The notes under the pieces were generated by a model, which had not been told where the DNA came from, made no database searches, and saw nothing but the letters and a program-made list of their open reading frames with translations. Both the position numbers and the translations under genes were made by a program. A stretch of DNA of 64,000 nucleotides from CAYSRM01 sp964475205 (lineage in GTDB: Bacteria > Verrucomicrobiota > Kiritimatiellia > UBA8416 > CAYSRM01): positions 1-64,000 of the forward strand of contig CAYYVQ010000004.1 of NCBI GenBank assembly GCA_964475205.1, read 5' to 3'. The stretch's first letter is position 1, and every line of letters starts with the position of its first letter. Positions 57,117 through 64,000 of the stretch are shown here, in pieces.

Positions 57117-59573
57117 TCAGACTCCGTTTCGGAAGCGTCTTATCAGCTCCTGGGTTGTCCGGTTGGTAGTTACCTCATGGCCGGGCAGGGGGACTATTCG
57201 TTCGTGTATGGTGTCCAGCAGCCATTCTTTCTGTGGAAAGAACACGCTCTCCATTTCCGCCCCCGGTGTTATCCAGTTGCGGGAACCGACAGTGGCCGGC
57301 GGGGCGTCAAGGTAGTCAAAGGCAAGCTGGGTTATCGTCGATGAGAGCTCGGAAATGAAAGCTCCTTTTTCGCATGCATCTGAAACGAGAAGCGCTCTGC
57401 CTGTTTTCTTTATGGACTCGATAAGAGGCTCGTAGTTCAACGGACAGAGGAATCTCAGGTCCATAACCTCGGCAGAAAGGTTGTACTGTTCTTTCAACTG
57501 TTTTGCCGCCTCAAGTGCGGTATACATTACCGGACCGATTGTTAAGATAGTAAGATCCGTACCGGCGGTTCTGATGGCCGGTTCACCTTCGGGAACCTCG
57601 TAGTAACCTTCCGGCACCCCGCCTGCCTGGAACCATTCGCCAACATCATATATCTTCTGGCTTTCAAAGAAGATTACCGGATCGGAGCCGCGCAGGGCAA
57701 GATTCAGCATACCCTTGGCATCGTAGGGTGTTGTCGGATACATGATCTTCAATCCGGGAATATGGGCGGCAAGCGCAGTCCAGTCCTGCGAATGCTGAGC
57801 GCCGTACTTGTTGCCAACTGAAATACGAACCACCAGCGGCATCTTGAGTATGCCCGCGGACATTGCCTGCCATTTTGCGACCTGGTTGAAAATTTCATCG
57901 CCGGCCCGACCCATGAAGTCACAATACATCAGTTCCACCACGGCACGTCCGCCTGACAGCGCATAGCCGACTCCGGAGCCGACTATTGCCCCCTCGGAAA
58001 TGGAGGAATTGAACAGTCGGTGGTATGGTATCGATTCGGTGAGTCCTCGATAGACAGCAAAAGCTCCGCCCCAGTCCCGGTTTTCCTCGCCGTAGGCTAT
58101 CATGGTCGGGTCTTCGTAGAATCGGTGCAGCATGGCTTCGAAAAGACCGTCTCGAAGAGAGAAGACCTTGTTCTTGGATAACGGGTTGCCATTTGTATCA
58201 AGTCCGAAGCGGGCCTTCTTCGCCAGCGACTTAACACGTGGATTTTCCTCTCTGGGGATCAGCACATCAGGCTCCCGGTCCTCCATTTTCGGCATATTCC
58301 CGTTGGAGAACATAATCGATTCAACGAATTTTCCGTCAACTCTCGGACTGATTTCCGGAGAGATCGCCAGATCCATTGCCCGCTTCATTTTGCCAACGGC
58401 CTCCCGCTTCATTTCTTCAAACTCACCGTCGGCAATTATTCCGTTCTCTTCAAGGTATTGACTGAATTCGGTTATGCAGTCGGCTTCCTCCCAAAGCGCC
58501 AGTTCTTCCTTTGTGCGGTATGAAGATGCGTCTGAAGGCGAATGCCCTGAAAGTCGATAAGTAATGGTATCGAGCAGCACAGGACCCCTGCCTTCCAGGA
58601 GAATGCTTTTCTTTCTTTCCACGGCATCTGCGATTGCAAGGGGGTTGAAGCCGTCTACTCTTTCGGCATGCATATTATCCGGATTTACACCCGCGCCAAG
58701 CCTGGCAAGGATTCTGAATCCCATCGTCTCGCCCGTAGTCTGTCCGCCCATTCCGTAGAAATTGTTTACAAAATTGAACATCACCGGAGGCGCTCCGCCG
58801 ATTTCCTTGTCCCACAACGTGCGGTACTGGTCCATTGCTGAAAGCATCATACCTTCCCACACAGGTCCGCACCCGGAAGATGCGTCCCCCAGGTTGCCGA
58901 TAACAATGCCCGGCTTTCGGTTTATCCTCTTGTACAGAGCGCTGCCGACACAGATATCGCCCGAGCCGCCCACGATGGCGTTGTTGGGCATGCTGCCGAA
59001 GGGAATGAAAAAAGCGTGCATTGAGCCGCCCAGGCCTCTGTTGAAACCGGTTTTCTTAGCGAATATTTCCGCAAGCGTGCCGTAAATGATGAAATCTTCA
59101 GCAAGTTCTCTGACTGAACCTTTATGTCCGTTTTCCACCGGGCGCAGGCAGTCACCGTCGAGATAACCGCGCATTACCTCCAGCAACTGATCTTCGTCCA
59201 GAAGAGATATTGCGGCAAAGCATTTTGCCAGTATCTCGCCGTGGCTTCGATGCGAACCGAATATGAAATCCTCAGTCCCGAGGTTGGCGCAAAGCCCCAC
59301 TGCCGCCGACTCCTGGCCCATTGAAAGGTGGGCGGGGCCGGCATGTTTGTATTCGAGCGATTCGTATGCGCCGGTCTGCTTGATCGTGTTAAGCATGGAC
59401 TCGAACTCACGGATGAGCGCCATATCGCGCAGCATCTTTTTAAGTCCGTCCTTGCCGTATTTTTTCAGCTCAGATTTAATGTCCGGCTTGTACTGATTAA
59501 CCGGCACATCTTTTATCTTCAGCGTTTCAGGTTTTCTGACGGCTTCTGGTTCAACAACCATTGATTTTGGCAT
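57117..59573 (-). CDS. 2-oxoacid dehydrogenase E1, fused alpha and beta subunits
   Basis: An 818-residue thiamine-diphosphate-dependent E1. The alpha part (about 30-430) has GAYESLEYKHAGPAHLSMGQ-type entrance (AHLSMGQESAAVG), the ThDP motif GNLGDASSGCG ... FNFVNNFYG, and RLSGHSPSDASSYR. The beta part (about 460-818) has DWGGAFAVYRGLTE, GSGVGYALSGGRAVVELMY and LRFLCPLNYEPLIESIKKTG. It oxidatively decarboxylates pyruvate or a related acid and passes the acyl to E2. Substrate (pyruvate, acetoin or branched-chain) is not decided by eye. It is the last gene of DeoR-E2-E3-E1. Confidence 0.9.
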   Translation of the reverse strand: MPKSMVVEPEAVRKPETLKIKDVPVNQYKPDIKSELKKYGKDGLKKMLRDMALIREFESMLNTIKQTGAYESLEYKHAGPAHLSMGQESAAVGLCANLGTEDFIFGSHRSHGEILAKCFAAISLLDEDQLLEVMRGYLDGDCLRPVENGHKGSVRELAEDFIIYGTLAEIFAKKTGFNRGLGGSMHAFFIPFGSMPNNAIVGGSGDICVGSALYKRINRKPGIVIGNLGDASSGCGPVWEGMMLSAMDQYRTLWDKEIGGAPPVMFNFVNNFYGMGGQTTGETMGFRILARLGAGVNPDNMHAERVDGFNPLAIADAVERKKSILLEGRGPVLLDTITYRLSGHSPSDASSYRTKEELALWEEADCITEFSQYLEENGIIADGEFEEMKREAVGKMKRAMDLAISPEISPRVDGKFVESIMFSNGNMPKMEDREPDVLIPREENPRVKSLAKKARFGLDTNGNPLSKNKVFSLRDGLFEAMLHRFYEDPTMIAYGEENRDWGGAFAVYRGLTESIPYHRLFNSSISEGAIVGSGVGYALSGGRAVVELMYCDFMGRAGDEIFNQVAKWQAMSAGILKMPLVVRISVGNKYGAQHSQDWTALAAHIPGLKIMYPTTPYDAKGMLNLALRGSDPVIFFESQKIYDVGEWFQAGGVPEGYYEVPEGEPAIRTAGTDLTILTIGPVMYTALEAAKQLKEQYNLSAEVMDLRFLCPLNYEPLIESIKKTGRALLVSDACEKGAFISELSSTITQLAFDYLDAPPATVGSRNWITPGAEMESVFFPQKEWLLDTIHERIVPLPGHEVTTNRTTQELIRRFRNGV

Positions 59574-59662
59574 ATCTGATTACTCCCTGCTTATAATTCT
59601 GTGTTTACTGTTTAAAATACGCGGACAGATCGCTTTCAGGATCTCCGCAATAAGTTCATCTT

Positions 59663-61003
59663 CTATAATCCTGCCAGGGTGTCTCGTACTATTTCAGACA
59701 CTGTGGGATGGGGAAACACCATTTCTCTGACATCACGCGAGCGCAAGCCCGATTCAATCATTGCAACTGCTCCGAAAATCATTTCCGAGCAAAGCCCGCC
59801 GGTCATGTGAATTCCCAGGATTTCATCGGTTCGGGCATTAACAACGACCTTGCAGATTCCCTGGGCATCTCCGTATTCTGCAAGAAACCGTCCGTTGATT
59901 TTCATCGGAGCCTTTGCTGTCCTAACTTCATAGCCGTTTTCCTTTGCATCGGTTTCGGTCATTCCGCAACCAGCGCATTCAGGAATGCTGTAGACCGCCC
60001 ATGGAATAGCGTCAAACCGCATATTCTGTTTTTCTCCGAACATGTTATTCACTGCAACCTCGCCCATACGTGAAGCCGAATGAGCCAGGAGCGATCTGCC
60101 CGTAACATCGCCAATCGCGTAAACGTCGGGAACACTTGTCTCCATACGGTCGTTGACCTTTATTCCGGACTTTCCTGTATCGATACCCACTTCTTCGAAT
60201 CCGCAATCAGCCAGGTTCGGTTTCCGGCCGCAAGCCATTACTACAATGTCAGCCTCCACTGATTCCTTTTTATCTTTCCTGGTGAATTCCACGCCCTGTT
60301 CTGTGATTGCCTCCACTTTTGCGTTAAGATGGAATTTTACATTCTTCAACGCCCGTCGCAGAACCTTTGCCACATCGGCATCGGCGAAAGGCGTTATTTC
60401 AGGCATCATTTCTATGACGTGCACTTCCTTTTCGAAAGCGCTGAAGAAACTTGCAAATTCGATACCAATGGCGCCTCCGCCTATCACAACTACTTTTTCG
60501 GGCATGGACTCTATGCTCAAAACTCCAGAACTGTTAAGCACGTTACTTCCATCGGCGCCCGGAATCGGAAGGTCGACCGGAGAAGAACCGGTGGCGATAA
60601 GAATTTTATCAGCGCTGTAGCATTCACCGTCCACTGTGACCTCGTTTGCCGCGACCATTTTTCCCTGTCCTTTAACAACATCAACTTTGTTTTTCTTCAT
60701 CAGGAACTCGACGCCTGAACGAAGCCGGCTTATCACATCCTCCTTGCGTTTCATGGCTGCCTTCAGGTCGAATGACGCGCTGGTGAATGAGACGCCGTAT
60801 TCGCCTGCTTCTCTGACATGCGCGTAATGTTTGGCCGAGCTGAGCAAGGTCTTGGAAGGGATACAACCCTCGTTAAGACAGACTCCGCCAAGTTCCGCTT
60901 TTTCGATAAGAAGCGTCGACTTGCCCATGGCGCCTGCTTTCTCTGCCGCAACATAGCCGCCCGGGCCAGCTCCCATGATAATCAGATCATATTTTTTGCT
61001 CAT
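59663..61003 (-). CDS. lpdA: Dihydrolipoamide dehydrogenase (E3)
   Basis: Reoxidises the lipoyl arm and makes NADH. The 446-residue flavoprotein has IIMGAGPGGYVAAEKAG, the redox disulphide Cys42/Cys47 in GVCLNEGCIPSK, VVIGGGAIGIEFASFF for NAD, VYAIGDVTGRSLLAH for FAD and the C-terminal active base HPTVSE. It lies between E1 (89 bases downstream) and E2, with the MITE in the gap on the E2 side. Confidence 0.95.
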   Translation of the reverse strand: MSKKYDLIIMGAGPGGYVAAEKAGAMGKSTLLIEKAELGGVCLNEGCIPSKTLLSSAKHYAHVREAGEYGVSFTSASFDLKAAMKRKEDVISRLRSGVEFLMKKNKVDVVKGQGKMVAANEVTVDGECYSADKILIATGSSPVDLPIPGADGSNVLNSSGVLSIESMPEKVVVIGGGAIGIEFASFFSAFEKEVHVIEMMPEITPFADADVAKVLRRALKNVKFHLNAKVEAITEQGVEFTRKDKKESVEADIVVMACGRKPNLADCGFEEVGIDTGKSGIKVNDRMETSVPDVYAIGDVTGRSLLAHSASRMGEVAVNNMFGEKQNMRFDAIPWAVYSIPECAGCGMTETDAKENGYEVRTAKAPMKINGRFLAEYGDAQGICKVVVNARTDEILGIHMTGGLCSEMIFGAVAMIESGLRSRDVREMVFPHPTVSEIVRDTLAGL

Positions 61004-61037
61004 GTCATCCCTTTATCGTCTGGTTAATTAAAATGCC

Positions 61038-61217
61038 TTAGCCTGATCTATTCATCAACTTCGCAATGAGAGTGCGCAGGTTGCTTTAGATCAATGGCTT
61101 TGCGCGGATAGCCGGGTGAAGGCGTATGAACATACGTCAAGATCGGCTGGCCAGCAAAGTCTTTGAGATTAAGTGACATGCACACTCGTAATAGATTTTT
61201 ATGAATAGATCAGGTTA
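61038..61217. mobile_element. 180-base MITE, copy 1
   Basis: Ends TTAGCCTGATCTATTCAT and ATGAATAGATCAGGTTA form inverted repeats of about 17 bases. The whole 180 bases match copy 2 (63602-63780) at roughly nine positions in ten, including an internal hairpin near ACGTATG/CATACGT. It carries no gene. TA at each outer end fits insertion at TA, as for IS630/Tc1 relatives. It lies 5 bases past the E2 stop, between E2 and E3. Confidence 0.8.
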
Positions 61218-61222
61218 GTTTA

Positions 61223-62515
61223 TCAGCCCTCTGAGTTGAGAACTTTTTCAAGATTAAACTGTTCGATCGCCACACACAGCCCCTGCAGAAAGCGCGCGGC
61301 CGGGGCGCCGTCAACAGCCTGATGGTTGAAAGTCAGGGAAAGTCCCATATGCGGCGCAAACGCCACTTCACCGGTTTCCTTCGAGACAACCGGGCGCGAC
61401 TGAACGGCGCAGACGCCAAGGATTCCCACTTCCGGCGCGTTAAGTATCGGGGTAAAGCTCTCGATCCCGAGCATCCCCAGGTTCGTCACGGTGAATGTGC
61501 CGCCGTTAAGTTCGTCAGGCATAATCCGACCTTCGCGACATGCATTGGTTATGCGTTTTGCCTCGGATGATATTTCCGTGAGTGATATTTTGTTTGCGGA
61601 TCGTATCGGGGGGACCATCAGCCCCTTCTCAGTATCAACTGCCAGGCCCAGGTTGACATCGTCGTATTCGAAAATACGTTCACCCAGATGGTGCGCATTC
61701 AGGTAGGGATATTCCGGCAGAGTGCGCGCGAGGATATACGCCAGAAGATCCGTTATTGTTATATTCTTAAGCCCTGACTCTTCAGGGCTGGCCTTGAGTT
61801 GTTTCCTGGCCTTCAGCAATGCGCTCACATTTGCGGAAGAATTCAAAGTAAGCTGTGCTGTGTATTGCAGAGACTCATACATGCGCGAACCGATAAGCTT
61901 GCGTATGCCTTTAAAAGGTATTTCGCGACCCGGCCCCACGGGCTCGAGATCGGCAAACGGCAAAGCTGATGACGGTGATTCACCCGGCCGGGTTTTCGGC
62001 ATGGCCTCGCCGCGTAAAGCCGCTTTCACATCGCGTTCGATTATCCTGCCGCCCGGACCGCTTCCCGCTATACCGGTCATATCGATGCCCCTGCGACCGG
62101 CAAGAATTCGAGCGCGGGGCGAGATACCTGCGCCTTCAACAGCTTCCACGGCCTGTCCGACGCTCTGAACAGGCGACTGAGGCGCAGCGCCTGCCGGTTC
62201 GGCCTCAGGCACAAGCCCTGCCCCGGCGGCTTTTGCGATTGCTTCCTTGTCCGGCGCCAGGGCATCGACATTTTCGCCCTCTTCTCCAACTGCCGCGATA
62301 ACCGTCAGCACCGGCACATCATCGCCCTCTTCGAAGAACTGCTTCAGCAGTATGCCCTCGGATGGCGCTTCTATTTCAAACGTGGCCTTATCGGTTTCAA
62401 CAGCGCAGATTGGTTCGCCTGTGCTGACTTTCTCGCCTTCTTTTTTGAGCCATTCATTAATTATGCATGATTCAACTGTATTGCCCTGTTTAGGCAGTAG
62501 AACTTCTTTCGCCAT
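61223..62515 (-). CDS. 2-oxoacid dehydrogenase E2 acyltransferase
   Basis: A 430-residue lipoyl acyltransferase. Lipoyl domain 1-80 with Lys43 in ETDKATFEIEAP, a Pro/Ala/Glu-rich linker, the peripheral-subunit-binding domain (about 130-165, ISPRARILAGRRGIDM and GRIIERDV), and the catalytic domain with FTVTNLGMLGIESFTPILNA and NHQAVDGAPAARFLQG, containing HxxxDG. I chose the ATG at 62515, which places the lipoyl domain at the N terminus; the longer frame to 62581 overlaps the DeoR gene. It follows that regulator. Confidence 0.93.
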   Translation of the reverse strand: MAKEVLLPKQGNTVESCIINEWLKKEGEKVSTGEPICAVETDKATFEIEAPSEGILLKQFFEEGDDVPVLTVIAAVGEEGENVDALAPDKEAIAKAAGAGLVPEAEPAGAAPQSPVQSVGQAVEAVEGAGISPRARILAGRRGIDMTGIAGSGPGGRIIERDVKAALRGEAMPKTRPGESPSSALPFADLEPVGPGREIPFKGIRKLIGSRMYESLQYTAQLTLNSSANVSALLKARKQLKASPEESGLKNITITDLLAYILARTLPEYPYLNAHHLGERIFEYDDVNLGLAVDTEKGLMVPPIRSANKISLTEISSEAKRITNACREGRIMPDELNGGTFTVTNLGMLGIESFTPILNAPEVGILGVCAVQSRPVVSKETGEVAFAPHMGLSLTFNHQAVDGAPAARFLQGLCVAIEQFNLEKVLNSEG

Positions 62516-62553
62516 TACTATCTTCTCCTTTTTGCCCGCCTGTTTCAGGATAG

Positions 62554-63300
62554 TCAGGCAAGCCGGCACTCTACGCCGCAACTCTCTATTTCGCTTTTGT
62601 TTGCCCCGATCCCAGGGTCTGTTATCACCATGTCAATTTTTGAAAGTTCCAGAACCTTGACAAAGCCCGCCTTGCCGTATTTTGATGAATCAGCCAGAAG
62701 CACGGTTTTTTCCGCGTGTGCCGACATTTTGTTCACTATTTCCGCGCCTTCAACAAGGTGCGTTGTAAGACCTGACGCCACAGAGAAACCGTCTGTTCCA
62801 ACGAAAGCAACAGAGACATGGAACTGCTCCAGGCTGCGCAACGCATTTGGCCCGACAAGCGATTCGGTTTCAGGCCTGAATTCACCTCCGACCATGGTAA
62901 GATGAAGCCCCGGGTTGATCCGCGCATGAGTAAGGATGAGTGTCGAGTTGGTAACAATCCGTATATCCCGCTTACCCAGCAGGTACCTGGCAATCATGGC
63001 TGTGGTGGTCCCAGCCTCTACCATTATCGTGTCGCCGTCTTTAACCAGCCCGGCAGCCGCCTGAGCGATTCTTCTTTTTTCGTCATCATACTGCTTCCGC
63101 CGTTCCAGTATTCCCGGATGAAAAGCCGGCAGCGCTCCGCCCCTGGTTCGGACTATAATGCCCTTTTCCGCCAGCCGGTTAAGATCGCTGCGAACAGTCA
63201 CAGCAGACACATCCAGCTCCCTGGCTATATCCGCATTGCTGATATTCGGGTTATCCGACAGTAAAGAAACTATTTTCTTTTCTCTTTCTAACAAGGCCAC
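62554..63300 (-). CDS. DeoR-family regulator
   Basis: A 248-residue regulator. The N-terminal winged helix (about 4-58) reads REKKIVSLLSDNPNISNADI and VSAVTVRSDLNRLAEKGIIV with RTRGGAL after it, and the sensor domain has GDTIMVEAGTTTAMIAR, the sugar-phosphate-binding block. It lies directly upstream of E2 on the same strand and probably controls the dehydrogenase operon in response to a phosphorylated metabolite. Confidence 0.9.
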   Translation of the reverse strand: MALLEREKKIVSLLSDNPNISNADIARELDVSAVTVRSDLNRLAEKGIIVRTRGGALPAFHPGILERRKQYDDEKRRIAQAAAGLVKDGDTIMVEAGTTTAMIARYLLGKRDIRIVTNSTLILTHARINPGLHLTMVGGEFRPETESLVGPNALRSLEQFHVSVAFVGTDGFSVASGLTTHLVEGAEIVNKMSAHAEKTVLLADSSKYGKAGFVKVLELSKIDMVITDPGIGANKSEIESCGVECRLA

Positions 63301-63374
63301 TATGAGCTCCTATTTGCTTTCGTATGACTTTCGTCAGCTTTGCATAATTCATTATAGGGGTAATTATGTCAAGT

Positions 63375-63590
63375 ATTCCATTCAGCAATTCTCATTATGG
63401 CCTCTTCCCCAAAAACCTGTTGGAATGAGGGTGTGCGTAGTAGCGCGGGCTTCACCGAAGCCCAGCGCTGTTCGGGCCTCGGCTTTCGGTGAAGCCGGGC
63501 CTACTCGCGCGTGGCGGCAATATCGTGCCGGATCTCCCGCCAGACCAGACGTGGCAAAATGGCGATAATTAGAATCGCTGCATTCCATTC
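63375..63590. mobile_element. 216-base inverted-repeat element with internal hairpin
   Basis: Imperfect terminal inverted repeats of about 28 bases (left ATTCCATTCAGCAATTCTCA, right its diverged inverse). Inside, GGCTTCACCGAAGCC and GGCTTTCGGTGAAGCC (63448-63496) form a stem of about 15 base pairs. The left end is repeated in inverted orientation at 17-57. No gene. Confidence 0.6.
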
Positions 63591-63601
63591 ACAAAAAACT
63601 C

Positions 63602-63780
63602 TAACCTGATGTATTCGTTACCTTTGTAATGAGAGTGCGCAGGTTGCTTTAGGTCAATGGCTTTGCACAGATAGCCGGGTGAAGACGTATGAATATACGT
63701 CAAGATCGGTTCGCCGGCAAATTCGTTGAGATAAAGTGACATGCAGACTCGTAATAGATGTTTATGAATAGATCAGGTTA
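63602..63780. mobile_element. 180-base MITE, copy 2
   Basis: Ends TAACCTGATGTATTCGT and ATGAATAGATCAGGTTA; the body aligns throughout with 61038-61217. The internal hairpin GACGTAT-GAAT-ATACGTC is perfect here. It lies in the same orientation as copy 1. Confidence 0.8.
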
Positions 63781-63866
63781 ATCTAAACTTCTCAAATTAA
63801 TCAGATCAGAATTGATTTCCTGCCTATCCGCAGGTATCGTTTTCAGTCTGGAGGGAGAGTGGCGAC

Positions 63867-64000
63867 ATGGAACCAATTGATTTAACTCCTCATTCACCGT
63901 GGGGAATGATTTTACGACTTCTGATGTCATGTTTGCTTGGCGGATCTCTTGGTATTCAGCGGGAACTGACCCGGCACCCGGCAGGATTGCGGACGCATAT
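63867..64000 (+). CDS. MgtC/SapB family membrane protein (partial)
   Basis: The first 44 codons of a protein cut by the window end. After MEPIDLTPHSPWG a transmembrane helix (about 14-27, ILRLLMSCLLGGSLG) leads into IQRELTRHPAGLRTH, the signature of the MgtC/SapB family, whose members have five to seven transmembrane segments and affect magnesium homeostasis and survival. A GGAGGGAG lies 9 bases upstream of the ATG. Confidence 0.8.
   Translation, partial: MEPIDLTPHSPWGMILRLLMSCLLGGSLGIQRELTRHPAGLRTH

Larger units (their letters stand above)
63301..63866. other. Repeat-filled divergent intergenic region
   Basis: The 565 bases between the DeoR and MgtC-like genes hold an inverted-repeat element (63375-63590), then MITE copy 2 (63602-63780), then about 85 bases that must contain the MgtC-like promoter and a GGAGGGAG ribosome binding site. 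On the minus strand a TTGACA at 63372-63367 lies at the edge of the first element; with a weak -10 (AATTAT) 17 bases on, it may drive the DeoR operon. Confidence 0.55.

Noticed and set aside
1..64000. CRISPR arrays, prophage or integrase modules
   Set aside because: No regularly spaced repeats, cas genes, phage structural genes or integrases were seen.

Overview
The window reads as a chromosomal segment of a Gram-negative bacterium. Apolipoprotein N-acyltransferase, two lipobox proteins, a secreted outer-membrane-type barrel and a polyprenyl-phosphate sugar transferase all point to a double membrane. The gene mix (short ThiC, dnaK-groES-groEL, ruvCAB behind yebC, fused alpha-beta E1, a GH4 plus UroD-like plus FAD catabolic operon, an Asn/Thr-rich RHS protein, REP-associated transposases) resembles the PVC superphylum, most like Kiritimatiellota or Lentisphaerota. 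That placement is inference from gene content. No rRNA is present; the only RNA gene seen is one tRNA-Arg.

Positions 1-18.9 kb are mostly housekeeping, nearly all on the minus strand. A DUF503 gene is followed by a HAD-like/thiC/mazG operon with 4-base overlaps, a pdxJ-acpS-nnr operon, a plus-strand TPR protein with its own terminator, then tatA, smpB, rpoZ, groEL, groES, dnaK, ruvB, ruvA, ruvC, yebC, a radical SAM protein, an EF-G-like GTPase and tRNA-Arg. From 19 to 26.8 kb come a DUF362 protein, a nucleotidyltransferase, an outer-membrane protein, dnaG, cvpA and a TPR lipoprotein, with palindromic repeats between them. From 27 to 32.2 kb lies a carbon-catabolism operon (UroD-like, a coding remnant, FAD oxidoreductase, GH4 glycosidase) divergent from an AraC regulator. 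32-37.7 kb holds envelope genes: a YuiD-type protein, a WcaJ-type transferase, a lipoprotein hydrolase, lnt, and a REP transposase fused to a DprA-like domain.

The most interesting block is 37.7-47.7 kb, a tightly overlapped minus-strand operon: MarR regulator, GNAT-aminotransferase fusion, UbiA-type prenyltransferase, radical SAM/SPASM enzyme, diacylglycerol/sphingosine-kinase-like protein, ThiL-like ATPase, old-yellow-enzyme-type reductase, alpha-oxoamine synthase (serine palmitoyltransferase-like) and a 3-beta-HSD/CerR-like reductase. The synthase, reductase, lipid kinase and GNAT parallel the bacterial ceramide pathway. The extra prenyltransferase, radical SAM, ThiL-like and aminotransferase parts suggest an undescribed amino-lipid or prenylated-lipid pathway.

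47.8-57 kb is accessory: a decayed transposase with terminal inverted repeats, a strong palindromic element, a large RHS/beta-helix gene broken by two slippage-type frameshifts with a small membrane protein behind its C-terminal tip, several MITE-like elements, and an AAA_14/DUF4143 ATPase behind two palindromic operators spaced 21 bases apart. 57-63.3 kb encodes a 2-oxoacid dehydrogenase complex (DeoR regulator, E2, E3, fused E1), with a 180-base MITE between E2 and E3 and a second copy near 63.7 kb. The window ends inside an MgtC-family gene.
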